From Emticicia sp. BO119 (lineage in GTDB: Bacteria > Bacteroidota > Bacteroidia > Cytophagales > Spirosomataceae): a DNA stretch of 64,000 nt. Every line of letters begins with the position of its first letter. The first letter of the stretch is position 1. A program made the position numbers and the translations under genes. The stretch covers positions 434,001 to 498,000 of the forward strand of contig NZ_JACETV010000003.1 in assembly GCF_013912375.1 (NCBI RefSeq), read 5' to 3'. Below are positions 36,120 to 45,205 of the stretch, in pieces. Under the pieces are notes generated by a model, which was not told the DNA's origin, searched no databases, and saw only the letters and a program-made list of their open reading frames with translations.

Positions 36120-36689
36120 CTATACACCAATCGGCTCATACTCAAGAATGAGCACGCCGTTGGATAATATCTGAGCGTGTTTGAGGCTGAATTTCTTTAA
36201 TTCGCGGCTATCATCAAAAATCCTTAGTCCACCGCCAATTGAAAGAGGAAATATCATCAGCCGTAACTCATCTACAAGGTTGTGATGAAGCAACGATTTG
36301 ACGAGCGTGGCACTACCATAAACGAGTATATCACCCCCATCGGTTTTCTTTAGCTCTGCTACCTCTTTGGCTACATTGCGCAGAATATGGCTGTTATGCC
36401 AATCTGCTTTTTCAAGGCTTGTTGATACTACATATTTCGGATACCGGTTGATAGGGTCGCCGAAGGTATTATCTGTCGAGTTGGGCCAGTATCCGGCAAA
36501 TTGTTCGTAGGTGTTTTTGCCTAAGAGTAAGGCATCTACACTATGAAGTTCTTTAACTTTATATTCCCCGGTTTCGGGTGCGTCATATTTAAACTCCCAG
36601 CCACCATGTGGGTGAGGGGTTTCGTTGCCGCCCGGTGCTTCAATGACGCCATCGAGCGTCATAAATTCAGTAACGATAATTTTTCGCAT
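36120..36689 (-). CDS. RibD C-terminal/dihydrofolate-reductase-fold protein
   Basis: This 189-residue protein belongs to the stand-alone RibD_C family: MRKIIVTEFMTLDGVIEAPG at the start, DALLLGKNTYEQFAGYWP, DILVYGSATLVKSLLHHNLV and ELRLMIFPLSIGGGLRIF. These are presumed NADPH-dependent reductases; the substrate is unknown and this is not expected to be the riboflavin-pathway enzyme itself. It is monocistronic, flanked by the SDR gene on the same strand and a divergent serine hydrolase. Confidence 0.92.
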   Translation of the reverse strand: MRKIIVTEFMTLDGVIEAPGGNETPHPHGGWEFKYDAPETGEYKVKELHSVDALLLGKNTYEQFAGYWPNSTDNTFGDPINRYPKYVVSTSLEKADWHNSHILRNVAKEVAELKKTDGGDILVYGSATLVKSLLHHNLVDELRLMIFPLSIGGGLRIFDDSRELKKFSLKHAQILSNGVLILEYEPIGV

Positions 36690-36861
36690 GGTCTTTTTTT
36701 AGTAAAATTAGCGAAAGTTATTTTACTTGACAGGGGGCAAAAACGACATTCAACAGGGGAAAATACGCTTTTTTGAGAATATCCTTCATGAGTGCAGGGA
36801 ATTGTTGCACCTGATTACAAAACCTTTGTATATTTACATTTTACCACATTACCCACAATTA

Positions 36862-37914
36862 ATGAAAAACCTTCTCCTTAGCCTCTGTATGATGGTATTT
36901 ACAAACTGCCAGGCACAGCAGGTGGATAACCTACTTATCAAAGAATTAAAAGATAAAATCGCTGACAAAACCTATCCTAAAATCGATGCTATTGTTGTGA
37001 AACAGGGTGATGAAATTATTGTTGAAGAATACTTTAATGGATTCAGAAAAGACACTCCACATGATACACGTTCGTCTTTCAAATCCATCACAAGTATTCT
37101 GGCAGGCATTGCCATTGACAAAAAACTGATGTCAGTTGATGATAAGATCGGGCGTTTTTTCCCTGAATTAAAAAATGAAGCTAAACGTAATATCAGTATT
37201 CAGAATCTATTAGAAATGCGGTCGGGTCTGAACTGTGAGGAGTTTTATGATATTGGCCCTGAATGCGAGGATAAAATGTCGGAAACTGACGATTGGATAG
37301 CTTACTGTCTGGGCGTTGATTTGATCAGGACACCCGGTGTGAACTGGTCTTATAATTCTAATGAACCCATGCTTGTGGGAGAAATTATTGCACGAGCCAG
37401 TGGAATGACCGTGGTAGAATTTGCCAGACAAAATCTTTTTGAACCTTTGGGGATCAAAGATTATAAATGGACGCTCTCGCCCAAAGGTCAGGCACAGACG
37501 GCTGGTTCATTTTATATGAAGCCTGCGGATATGCTCAAAATCATTGAACTGGTGAAAAAAAAAGGCCATTGGCAAGGCAAGCAGGTTGTAAGTGCAGACT
37601 GGATAGAAAAATCTACCAATTGCCATATTCCTATCGACTTTTCGTTTGTGCGATATTCAAAGATGCCGGAGGCAAAATACGAAAGTGCACGCTATGGTTT
37701 TTTCTGGTATAAAGAGAAGCTGACATACAAAGACATCAAAACAGAGGTATTGTTTGCCTCAGGCAATGGCGGGCAATACATCATGTACCTACCTGACTAT
37801 AACCTGACGGCGGTGTTTACAGGCAGCAACTACGGCAACTGGAGGGGTAAACTTCCTTTTGAAATATTGCTGAAATATATTATTCCGGCGGTTGAAAAAG
37901 GGAAAGACAAATGA
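36862..37914 (+). CDS. Exported beta-lactamase-family serine hydrolase
   Basis: This 350-residue protein starts at ATG 36862 (MKNLLLSLCMMVFTNCQAQQ). That gives a signal sequence; longer in-frame starts add a non-signal extension. The beta-lactamase/transpeptidase fold has SxxK at Ser71-Lys74 (RSSFKSI), the second motif in NWSYNSNEPML, and the third near FASGNGGQYI in place of KTG. This matches class C-like esterases and D,D-peptidases (COG1680) rather than a proven antibiotic-hydrolysing enzyme. Two more beta-lactamase-related genes lie within 2.6 kb. Confidence 0.9.
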   Translation: MKNLLLSLCMMVFTNCQAQQVDNLLIKELKDKIADKTYPKIDAIVVKQGDEIIVEEYFNGFRKDTPHDTRSSFKSITSILAGIAIDKKLMSVDDKIGRFFPELKNEAKRNISIQNLLEMRSGLNCEEFYDIGPECEDKMSETDDWIAYCLGVDLIRTPGVNWSYNSNEPMLVGEIIARASGMTVVEFARQNLFEPLGIKDYKWTLSPKGQAQTAGSFYMKPADMLKIIELVKKKGHWQGKQVVSADWIEKSTNCHIPIDFSFVRYSKMPEAKYESARYGFFWYKEKLTYKDIKTEVLFASGNGGQYIMYLPDYNLTAVFTGSNYGNWRGKLPFEILLKYIIPAVEKGKDK

Positions 37915-37961
37915 TTGAAACTGTCAGGTAATCTTTGCTGTAAATACAAACCCTGGGTTTT

Positions 37962-37991
37962 GTTAACCCCCACCTAAAGCCGGGGGTTAAC
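37962..37991. terminator. Hairpin between convergent hydrolase genes
   Basis: GTTAACCCCC pairs perfectly with GGGGGTTAAC around ACCTAAAGCC. It lies 47 bp after the serine-hydrolase stop and 33 bp from the metallo-beta-lactamase stop, so it can end both convergent transcripts. There is no long T-run; it may instead be a dispersed palindrome. Confidence 0.55.
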
Positions 37992-38024
37992 TATTGATTC
38001 AGTATTGAAGACCCTGAAATCTTT

Positions 38025-38783
38025 TTACCGGGTTTTAAACAGCTTAATTGTAAAATCGAGTAATTGTATATTGCCGTAGGCACCATGGCCCGGAACGACA
38101 ATCTTTACATTCGGGTAGGTCTTTTTAATTTTTTCTACGGTGTTCGACCATTCTGCTACGTTGGCATCGCCTAAATACCCTTTGCCTGCATCTACTTCTT
38201 TGATTAAACAACCGCCAAACATGACATTTTCGCTCGGGAAATAACCCACTACATTATCTTTGGTGTGCCCCTCGCCAAAATACTTTGCCACGATTATCTC
38301 TTTCCCTACTTTTAAAGTCAGTGAATCCTGAAAGCTGTTTTCTGGAACAGTATAATTGTTTTCTCTGGCCAGGTCAGTGGTTTTTATATTGGCATAAGAA
38401 GGAATATTCGCTGCATGAAAAACCTTTAGCCCGGCTAAACAATCGTTATGAAAATGGGTTGGAATAACGGCATTTATCTGGCAATGAAGCGATTCTTTCA
38501 CCCATTTGATTAGTTCTTCCGAGCTTTTGTCGTTGGTAGGCGTATCAAAAATAATGGTTTCATTTCCGTTTCTGACTATAAGCCCATTACAGGGGACATT
38601 CCCGAAATCGTTGGTTTGTAAAAATGAAATATGCTGAAAAGCATTTTCGGCTATCTGATTCACTATCAGATTGTCGGATTTGTAAACTTCTTTAGGTTTA
38701 AATGTGGATTTTTTCTGGGCATTGCCATTAAAAACAGAGAGAGTACATACAAGGAGTAATAGCGTTTTTAGAATGGTTTTCAT
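38025..38783 (-). CDS. Subclass B1 metallo-beta-lactamase
   Basis: This 252-residue protein starts at ATG 38783 (MKTILKTLLLLVCTLSVFNG, signal peptide ending NAQ); an upstream in-frame ATG would bury the signal. All B1 zinc ligands are visible: His110, His112 and His173 (site 1), and Asp114, Cys192 and His233 (site 2), in THFHNDCLAG, EGHTKDN, GGCLIKE and PGHG. KGYLGDANVAEW is the B1-type substrate-binding segment. The length is normal for B1 enzymes. It should hydrolyse beta-lactams, possibly carbapenems, in the periplasm; the spectrum cannot be read from sequence. No mobile gene cassette structure is next to it, so it looks intrinsic. Confidence 0.92.
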   Translation of the reverse strand: MKTILKTLLLLVCTLSVFNGNAQKKSTFKPKEVYKSDNLIVNQIAENAFQHISFLQTNDFGNVPCNGLIVRNGNETIIFDTPTNDKSSEELIKWVKESLHCQINAVIPTHFHNDCLAGLKVFHAANIPSYANIKTTDLARENNYTVPENSFQDSLTLKVGKEIIVAKYFGEGHTKDNVVGYFPSENVMFGGCLIKEVDAGKGYLGDANVAEWSNTVEKIKKTYPNVKIVVPGHGAYGNIQLLDFTIKLFKTR

Positions 38784-39066
38784 TTGTGTTTTTGGAGTTT
38801 TGCACGTTAATTTTTTAAAGAGCCGAAGCATTTGTAAAGTTAACGAATTTTGTCTGGTCATAGGATAGGTTTATGCAAATGTATTTTTGGGTAGAATACC
38901 TGTTTCAAAAAAAGGTGATTACTAAGATTATCATGAAAGTTTTTGTAACTTTTTTGATGGTTTACAGTACTTAACTATATAGTAGCACAAATCAACTAAA
39001 AGGCATTTTGATTCTGCCAGGCTTTAATTAATCATCATTCTATTACTTCTTTATCCGACCATACTT

Positions 39067-40503
39067 ATGAAAGACTTTACAAACTTACACAAGAGAATAT
39101 TGATTAAGCTATCCCTCATTTTTCTTTTTTTTACTCCCCTGATTTCAAAAAGTCAAGAAAATAAGTTAGTGTATGATGCAGTAAAAGAGGTATTTATAGT
39201 AAAGTTTAATAAAGGTGATTATAGTGGTATTTATTCACTTTTTGATGACGCTTTCCGCAACAAAATCTCTGAAAAAGTTTTAGTAAACTTCCTTAAGGGC
39301 AACCAGAATTCGGGCAGGATTTTAAATTCGTCTCTCCAATCTGTAGAAAAAGACAAATTTGTCTATCTACTGGAGTTTGAACTAAGAGAGATGCTGATGG
39401 ATATACAATTAAATGAGAAGAAGCAAATACGCAGTTTTGGTTTAAGGAATGTATCTCCTCTGTATCTCACTGATGCACCGGCTGTACAAACAAATAATCT
39501 TAAAAAGACTGCTATTGATCAGGCCGTTGATTCGGCTGCGCGCGAATATTTTAAATTTGCCAACGCCACCAGTCTAAGTATCGGCATTATCAAAAACGGC
39601 AAAAAATATGAATATTACTATGGAGAAACTACCAAAGGGAATGGAAAAATACCTGATGCTGAAACCTTATATGAGATTGGTTCTATTACTAAAACATTTA
39701 CAGCTACCTTACTGGCGCAAGCTGTTCTTGATAAAAAACTGAATCTGCACGACGATATAAGGAAATATCTGCCATCACTATTCTCGAATCTGAGTTTTAA
39801 GGATACACCTATTACTTTTCAGAGTCTGGCTAACCATACTTCTCGATTACCTGCCTTGCCCGCAGACATTGGCGATAAGCCCAACTATAATCCTGTAAGC
39901 CCTGAAGCGCATTATGATTCTTCTATGTTTTATCAGGCATTGCAAAAAGTAGTATTAGATACCATACCGGGGCATACATTTCTTTATTCCAATTGGGGTA
40001 TCGCCTTATTGGGGCATATACTTGAAAATATCTATAAACAGACCCAGTCTGATTTGATTGCACGGTATATCACCACACCCTTAGGCATGAGGAACACCTT
40101 TTATTTAGAAAACATAGGTTCTAAAAAAGTAGCCTTGCCTCATAGCGAAAATGGGAAAACGCTTATAATAACCGACCAGGGGTATTTTGACCCGGCAGGA
40201 GGACTTTGTTCAACTTTGCCGGACATGCTTCGATATTTAGAGGCTCAACTACAAGAGCAGAATCCTGCTATCAGGCTTACCCATACACCAACAGCTAATA
40301 ATATGGGGTTGGGCTGGGGTGTAAGAACGATAGAAGGTAAACGGGATTTTCAACATAATGGAAGTGAACAAGGCTCAACTGCACATATATCAGGATTTCC
40401 TGATAACCAGGGTGGTTGTGTTATTCTTATCAATAACAAGATCAATGCAGGCAAACTTATTAATAGTATTCAGGCTATTGTGAGAAGTAAAGCTTATGAA
40501 TAA
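39067..40503 (+). CDS. Exported serine hydrolase with N-terminal DUF3887-like domain
   Basis: This is a 478-residue protein with a signal region (ILIKLSLIFLFFTPLISKSQ). A small N-terminal domain (about 35-130: VYDAVKEVFIVKFNKGDYSG, FDDAFRNKISEKVLVNFLKG) resembles DUF3887. The catalytic domain has Ser206-x-x-Lys209 (GSITKTF), YSN (HTFLYSNWG) and HNG (FQHNGSEQG). These are complete class C/penicillin-binding-like motifs. It is probably a peptidoglycan or ester hydrolase; beta-lactamase activity is possible. It is encoded divergently from the metallo-beta-lactamase gene. Confidence 0.91.
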   Translation: MKDFTNLHKRILIKLSLIFLFFTPLISKSQENKLVYDAVKEVFIVKFNKGDYSGIYSLFDDAFRNKISEKVLVNFLKGNQNSGRILNSSLQSVEKDKFVYLLEFELREMLMDIQLNEKKQIRSFGLRNVSPLYLTDAPAVQTNNLKKTAIDQAVDSAAREYFKFANATSLSIGIIKNGKKYEYYYGETTKGNGKIPDAETLYEIGSITKTFTATLLAQAVLDKKLNLHDDIRKYLPSLFSNLSFKDTPITFQSLANHTSRLPALPADIGDKPNYNPVSPEAHYDSSMFYQALQKVVLDTIPGHTFLYSNWGIALLGHILENIYKQTQSDLIARYITTPLGMRNTFYLENIGSKKVALPHSENGKTLIITDQGYFDPAGGLCSTLPDMLRYLEAQLQEQNPAIRLTHTPTANNMGLGWGVRTIEGKRDFQHNGSEQGSTAHISGFPDNQGGCVILINNKINAGKLINSIQAIVRSKAYE

Positions 40504-40510
40504 TAGGTAC

Positions 40511-40577
40511 ACCCATGCTCCCTCGGAGTCTCCGTACGGCACGTAAAGTGCGCTGATTTGAAAGACTCAGGGGAGTA
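40511..40577. repeat. Imperfect hairpin repeat between convergent genes
   Basis: CTCCCTCGGAGTCT (40517-40530) pairs imperfectly with AGACTCAGGGGAG (40563-40575). Between them ACGGCAC and GTGCGC form a smaller nested pairing. It lies 14 bp after the serine-hydrolase stop and may serve as a terminator for both convergent genes. Confidence 0.5.
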
Positions 40578-40584
40578 TTAATTA

Positions 40585-40971
40585 TTATTTATTTTCTTTC
40601 ACACGTGTACCTTCCAAAGGATATGCTTCCAGTATATTGCCGGTGATATGGTCATCATCCTTTCTGGTCATAACCAGCACCGCATCAATATCGTTGGCGT
40701 GGTAATAAATGGTTACCTCATTATCTTTCACTTCCACTTTTGAAATTTTTGCAATTTCAGTTCCAGTTGCATCGTCTTTTACCACGCCTGCTAAGCCATT
40801 ATCTTTTTTTTCAAGAATAATCAATCGTTTTAAATCTCCAATGGGCGTTCCTGGTATTGATATTTTCCATTTTCCCTCGAAGTAATCAACTCCGTTTTTG
40901 GTCTGTGCATTGACTTGCAGTGAGAACAGGAGGAAGACCAATCCTGCCAGGAATGTGCTTAGTTTTTTCAT
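40585..40971 (-). CDS. Small secreted protein, lipocalin-like
   Basis: This 128-residue protein has a signal peptide (MKKLSTFLAGLVFLLFSLQV, ending NAQ). The mature part (YFEGKWKISIPGTPIGDLKR, LIILEKKDNGLAGVVKD, EVKDNEVTIYYHANDIDAVL) alternates strands and resembles the single-domain lipocalin-like or DUF-type beta-barrels common in Bacteroidota. No ligand can be proposed. It stands alone. Confidence 0.75.
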   Translation of the reverse strand: MKKLSTFLAGLVFLLFSLQVNAQTKNGVDYFEGKWKISIPGTPIGDLKRLIILEKKDNGLAGVVKDDATGTEIAKISKVEVKDNEVTIYYHANDIDAVLVMTRKDDDHITGNILEAYPLEGTRVKENK

Positions 40972-41343
40972 ATAGGTTTTTTATGATATGAAATGTGTTT
41001 AATTTAGAAAAGTGCCTGTTTACTTTCTTCTATGAGTGTTGTATGGCCCTGCAAAAGGTATCTTAAACTTTTTTTAGGAAACGAAAATTAAAGCCTGACT
41101 TACAAAAAGTCCACATGCTGTCATATAAATGTTTATTGGATTGAAGTATTCCTGATTAAAGATAATGCAATATTTATAATTTTGTTGGCGTATTCAAATG
41201 ATAAGAGTGAATGATGGTTTTATTGTATTAAATGTGATAATTAAAATAGTAGAATTAGCATATTTATGTAATATTATGGCTTGCTTAATATATGCCTTTA
41301 TCTTTATATTATTAAACTGACAACCAATAATAAATCGGAAAAG
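40972..41343. other. AT-rich intergenic stretch
   Basis: No gene, repeat or convincing hairpin is seen. The right part (41150-41340) is strongly AT-rich, matching the composition of the Ntn-hydrolase gene that follows. A promoter for that gene is likely here, but no clean TTG/TANNTTTG pair was found; TATCTTTA at 41299-41306 is the nearest. Confidence 0.4.
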
Positions 41344-42147
41344 ATGAAATTACTTGTATTTATTTTTCTATTCTTCATCCAGATTAAAGTTATTTCACAA
41401 AGTTTATACGGGACTTCAATTCTTTATTGTATCTCTGATAAAGAGGTCATTATAGCTGCAGATACTAAAATCAATTTTACTACGCCACATAAAGACAGTT
41501 CACATATTAAAATTCAACACAACAACAATTTAAGTTGGGTTTATTCGGGTTTTAGTGCTATGGGTAATCAATTTGATGTGAATAAAATAATAAACTTAGT
41601 TGCGTCCAAAAAAAAAAGTTATCGGAATACTATTGATGAAATCGATACAAGAATAATAAATATATTGGTGAAGTGTGATTACATATTTTATAATAATACT
41701 GTACGTGACAGGATTCTTAAAAGAGAAGGCAAGATTCTTAAATTGTTATTTGTATCATTTGTTAATAAGAAAGTTCAATATGAAATTTTAGAATATATAT
41801 TGGAACAGAAGGGAGGCCAAGAACAGATTACAAGTTATCTTATAGAAAATCAGGATTTACTAAATCACTCCCCCAACCGCGTGGTAATAGGGAGTATGGG
41901 AAAATATGATACTGATAACACAAAATACGTAACAGAAATAAGTAAATTAATTGATAAAAAGGCAAAGAATAGTCAATTTCCGACTGTAAAAATTAAAGGC
42001 TTTAGCACTTTTAAGGTTGATTCTTATGCTAAATTATTATATTATCTGGTTTATAGAACTTCTTTAAAATATCCATCCGAAGTAGGTAGACCTATTACTG
42101 TTTATAAGATTACTAATAATAACTTTCAATTGTTAATTAATAATTGA
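41344..42147 (+). CDS. Exported proteasome-like Ntn hydrolase
   Basis: This 267-residue protein starts at ATG 41344 (MKLLVFIFLFFIQIKVISQS, a signal peptide). After SLYG comes Thr24 in GTSILYCISDKEVIIAADTK. Numbering Thr24 as 1, Asp falls at 17 and Lys at 33 (HIK), with Gly at -1. These are the catalytic Thr1/Asp17/Lys33 and cleavage-site positions of proteasome beta subunits. The first strands and the AAD motif also match, and YSG at +44 to +46 is near the proteasome Gly47. The C-terminal half is not recognisable by eye. It could be a periplasmic, self-activating Ntn peptidase, possibly HslV/Anbu-related. Base composition is more AT-rich than neighbouring genes, suggesting transfer. Confidence 0.72.
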   Translation: MKLLVFIFLFFIQIKVISQSLYGTSILYCISDKEVIIAADTKINFTTPHKDSSHIKIQHNNNLSWVYSGFSAMGNQFDVNKIINLVASKKKSYRNTIDEIDTRIINILVKCDYIFYNNTVRDRILKREGKILKLLFVSFVNKKVQYEILEYILEQKGGQEQITSYLIENQDLLNHSPNRVVIGSMGKYDTDNTKYVTEISKLIDKKAKNSQFPTVKIKGFSTFKVDSYAKLLYYLVYRTSLKYPSEVGRPITVYKITNNNFQLLINN

Positions 42148-42176
42148 GAGAGGCTTTATTGTCTGGGGTCGAAAAT

Positions 42177-42213
42177 AAGTTTGACTTAAGCTATTCCATT
42201 ATTAGTCAAACTT
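42177..42213 (+). terminator. Hairpin after the Ntn-hydrolase gene
   Basis: AAGTTTGACT (42177-42186) pairs perfectly with AGTCAAACTT (42204-42213), 29 bp after the stop codon. The T-run is weak. Just beyond it, CCACGGAGGGGCCGTG (42218-42233) is a second short hairpin. Confidence 0.5.
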
Positions 42214-42367
42214 AAACCACGGAGGGGCCGTGTTAAAGCACCTTTAATTATTTCCGCTTTATTCACTACCTACAATTTTCTCGTTACAATCTAAACATAA
42301 ATTCACTAATTTTACCCCCACATAAGACCGATACCCGTCGGCCAGCACACTCTACTACAAAACACTC

Positions 42368-43693
42368 ATGAGAAAAATCCTCTTTTTATGCTTGCTTGCA
42401 GGCATTACAATGGCCCAAACTCCTAAGCCTTATGGTGCTACTCCATCGGCCGACCAACTCAAATGGCACAAAATGGAATACTATGCTTTTGTGCATTTCG
42501 GGCCAAATTCCTTTACCGATAAAGAATGGGGCGATGGCACAGAAAAGGAAGAAGTTTTCAACCCAACGCAATTAGACTGCCGCCAATGGGCGCGCATCGC
42601 CAAAGCAGCAGGCATGAAAGGTATCATCATTACAGCTAAACACCACGATGGTTTTGCGCTCTATCCAAGCAAATACTCAACACATACCGTGAGAGAATCG
42701 AAATGGAGAGATGGGAAAGGCGATGTATTAAAAGAATTATCAGCCGCCTGTAAGGAATATGGCTTGAAAATGGGCATCTATATCTCTCCGTGGGACAGAA
42801 ACCACCCGACTTACGGCACACCCGAATACAATCAGGTATATGTAAACATGCTGAAAGAAATCACAACCCAATACGGCGATTTGTTTGAAGTATGGTTTGA
42901 TGGTGCCAATGGCGAAGGCCCGAACGGCAAAAAACAGGTTTATGATTTTCCGTTGTTCAATAAAACCGTGAAGACCTACCAACCACACGCCCTGATTTTC
43001 AGTGATGCCGGGCCTGACATTCGTTGGGTGGGTAATGAAAGAGGTTTTGCCGGAGAAACCTGCTGGAGCACCATCAATGGCGCACAACTGTTCCCGGCCT
43101 ACGACAAACCTAAACACCTGAATGTTGGTGACGAAAACGGAACACATTGGATTCCGGCAGAATGCGATGTATCTATCCGCCCGGGTTGGTTTTATCACAA
43201 AGCTGAAGACGACAAAGTAAAAACTCCGGCTGCTCTGATGGACATCTGGAATAAATCGGTAGGCAGAGGTGCCAATTTATTATTGAATATTCCGGTGGAT
43301 GGTCGTGGTATTGTGAATGAAAACGACGAAAAATCGTTGATTGAATTTAAGAAAATGCGTGACGAATACTTCAGGAAAAATCTGTTAACTAAAGGCACGT
43401 TTACCAAAACAACTGGCGAAAACAGCATTGATATTAAGATGAATAAGGCACAGAGCTTTAACTGTCTGGTAGTACAGGAAGATATTCGTTACGGACAACG
43501 GGTGAGTGAGTTTGCCGTGCAGGTAAAAGAAAACAATGAATGGAAAACTGTGGCCACTGCCACTACTATCGGTCATAAGCGTATTGTGTATTTTCCGAGA
43601 GTCAACAGCAAAGAAGTGCGGGTGGCTATTCAAGGCACATTAGCCAGGCCATTGATTGCGAACGTAGAATTGTATGATACACCTGCGAATTAA
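42368..43693 (+). CDS. Alpha-L-fucosidase (GH29)
   Basis: This is a 441-residue secreted glycoside hydrolase with a signal peptide (MRKILFLCLLAGITMAQ). The GH29 barrel shows WHKMEYYAFVHFGPNSFTDK, the segment GIIITAKHHDGFALYPSKYS, the nucleophile region FEVWFDGANGEG and VGRGANLLLNIPVDGRG. A C-terminal beta-sandwich (about 340-441) follows. It releases L-fucose from glycans in the periplasm or outside the cell. It is not beside the SusCD locus and stands as a single gene. The consensus general acid Glu cannot be assigned with confidence by eye. Confidence 0.93.
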   Translation: MRKILFLCLLAGITMAQTPKPYGATPSADQLKWHKMEYYAFVHFGPNSFTDKEWGDGTEKEEVFNPTQLDCRQWARIAKAAGMKGIIITAKHHDGFALYPSKYSTHTVRESKWRDGKGDVLKELSAACKEYGLKMGIYISPWDRNHPTYGTPEYNQVYVNMLKEITTQYGDLFEVWFDGANGEGPNGKKQVYDFPLFNKTVKTYQPHALIFSDAGPDIRWVGNERGFAGETCWSTINGAQLFPAYDKPKHLNVGDENGTHWIPAECDVSIRPGWFYHKAEDDKVKTPAALMDIWNKSVGRGANLLLNIPVDGRGIVNENDEKSLIEFKKMRDEYFRKNLLTKGTFTKTTGENSIDIKMNKAQSFNCLVVQEDIRYGQRVSEFAVQVKENNEWKTVATATTIGHKRIVYFPRVNSKEVRVAIQGTLARPLIANVELYDTPAN

Positions 43694-43729
43694 ACTGATA
43701 CCTCATTTAAGATACAGAACATCGCAAAG

Positions 43730-43768
43730 CAAAACGCCTCATGAACTTAAGTTCATGAGGCGTTTTTG
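43730..43768. terminator. Bidirectional terminator after fucosidase
   Basis: AAACGCCTCATGAACTT and AAGTTCATGAGGCGTTT form a perfect stem bordered by A-run and T-run. It ends both the fucosidase transcript and the convergent ferritin-like gene, whose stop lies 22 bp further on. Confidence 0.92.
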
Positions 43769-43789
43769 TAAAGATTTATTGTGTGCCTG

Positions 43790-44329
43790 CTATTCCATCG
43801 CCGCTTCTGCGTTAATATTTGCTTCGGCTAAGGCTGTAAGTTTCTGGTCAGCAGCCCCTTCTTCATCCAAAATCGTCTGGAGTACGTCAGCTGCCTCATG
43901 ATACCCCAATAGACGTGCCACACTTCTCAGACTTCCGTAAGAACCTATTTCATAGTGTTCAACTTTTTGTGCCGCCATAATCAGACCACAGTCACGAACA
44001 AAGGTCCCTTCTTTGGTAGAATCAATTATTTCTTCTCCTTCATCAACCAGACCTTCCATAGCGGGGCAATGCTTGGCTTCAGCTTCTTCACCGATCAACT
44101 CAAACACCTTTTCTACTCTCAACACATGGCTTTCTGTCTCGGTCAGGTGCATTTCAAAAGCTGTTCTTAATTCCTCAGAGGTGGCTGCTTCTGCCATTTT
44201 AGGCAATGCTTCCGTAAGGTGTTGTTCTGCCCAATAAATGTCTTTGAGGCCATCGACAAACAATTCTTTCAGATTTTCATTTTCTTCTTTCGAGAAAATA
44301 TCCCAGATACTTTTGCTTGAATTTTTCAT
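43790..44329 (-). CDS. Ferritin-like DUF892 (YciE/YciF) protein
   Basis: This 179-residue protein starts at ATG 44329 (MKNSSKSIWDIFSKEENENL); the longer in-frame start adds a poor extension. It is a four-helix ferritin-like protein of the YciF family: LKELFVDGLKDIYWAEQHL, ALPKMAEAATSEELRTAFEM, HLTETESHVLRVEKVFELIG and LIMAAQKVEHYEIGSYGSLR. Glu and His residues in these helices are the expected di-metal ligands. Family members are linked to general stress; the exact role is not established. Confidence 0.93.
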   Translation of the reverse strand: MKNSSKSIWDIFSKEENENLKELFVDGLKDIYWAEQHLTEALPKMAEAATSEELRTAFEMHLTETESHVLRVEKVFELIGEEAEAKHCPAMEGLVDEGEEIIDSTKEGTFVRDCGLIMAAQKVEHYEIGSYGSLRSVARLLGYHEAADVLQTILDEEGAADQKLTALAEANINAEAAME

Positions 44330-44571
44330 GGTTCTGTTTTTTTTGTTTTCCGAAAAGGCAAAAAAAATATGCCATTCGGGCTGTGGCTCTGAATATACAT
44401 AGTGATATAGAGAAAAATGCTCAAATCGAAACAATTACCTGCTTTATTGCAGAGAAAGATTTTCCACATCCAGCGGTGGCCTGATGTTTTACACATTAAG
44501 GTAATAGACTTTGAATAGTTAAGTAGCACACATTTTAAAAGTTGGGTCTATTTACATAAATAATAATTGCC

Positions 44572-45186
44572 ATGAACAAATCTGTTTTTTTTCTCGCCGG
44601 CATTTGTGCCATTTTTCTTGTTTCCTGTACTTCAACCCGCATTACCAGTAGTTGGAAAGAGCCGGATAAAACGGTTACACTTAATAATCTGAATAAGGTA
44701 TTGGTGGTGGCCATGCTTAAAGATGAAACCAGCCGCCGGAAGGCCGAAGACCAGATGAAAAAATATCTTAACGGAAAAGGGGTTGTTTCTTATAATTATC
44801 TTGACAGAAGCATCAGCGAACAGGATGAGCAGCAGATTTTAAATAAAATCAGAGCCGATAACTTTGATGGAGCCATTATCATGCGATTGATTGACGTTGA
44901 TAAAGATGTTGACTATGTACCCGGCACTATTTCGTCATATCCTGTCTATTACCGTACTTTTGGTGGGTTCTACCGCAGAAGCTGGGTGTATTATTCTACT
45001 CCTAACCGATACTATTCAACCAAAACCTATACGGTTGAGGTGACTGTTTTTTCTATTAAAGACGACAGAATTATCTGGACAGGGCTGACGGAATCGACTG
45101 AGCCGGGCGGAGTTGATAAAATGACGCGGGAGGTAGCCAAAGTTGTGTACGACAGAATGGTTGAAGAAGGATTTATTACAAAATAA
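44572..45186 (+). CDS. DUF4136-like lipoprotein
   Basis: This 204-residue protein has lipobox LVSC (Cys19), so it is membrane-anchored. The mature region shows ITSSWKEPDKTVTLNNLNKV, VVAMLKDETSRRKAEDQMKK and VTVFSIKDDRIIWTGLTEST. This is an alternating alpha/beta pattern seen in DUF4136 lipoproteins. A Tyr-rich segment (PVYYRTFGGFYRRSWVYYST) lies in the middle. Its function is unknown. It is monocistronic, with a terminator 20 bp downstream. Confidence 0.8.
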   Translation: MNKSVFFLAGICAIFLVSCTSTRITSSWKEPDKTVTLNNLNKVLVVAMLKDETSRRKAEDQMKKYLNGKGVVSYNYLDRSISEQDEQQILNKIRADNFDGAIIMRLIDVDKDVDYVPGTISSYPVYYRTFGGFYRRSWVYYSTPNRYYSTKTYTVEVTVFSIKDDRIIWTGLTESTEPGGVDKMTREVAKVVYDRMVEEGFITK

Positions 45187-45205
45187 TATATATTCATAGT
45201 GGGAA

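Noticed and set aside
40972-41343. Extension of the Ntn hydrolase to start at 41281
   Set aside because: It would place 21 residues before a good signal peptide; ATG 41344 gives a normal export signal.
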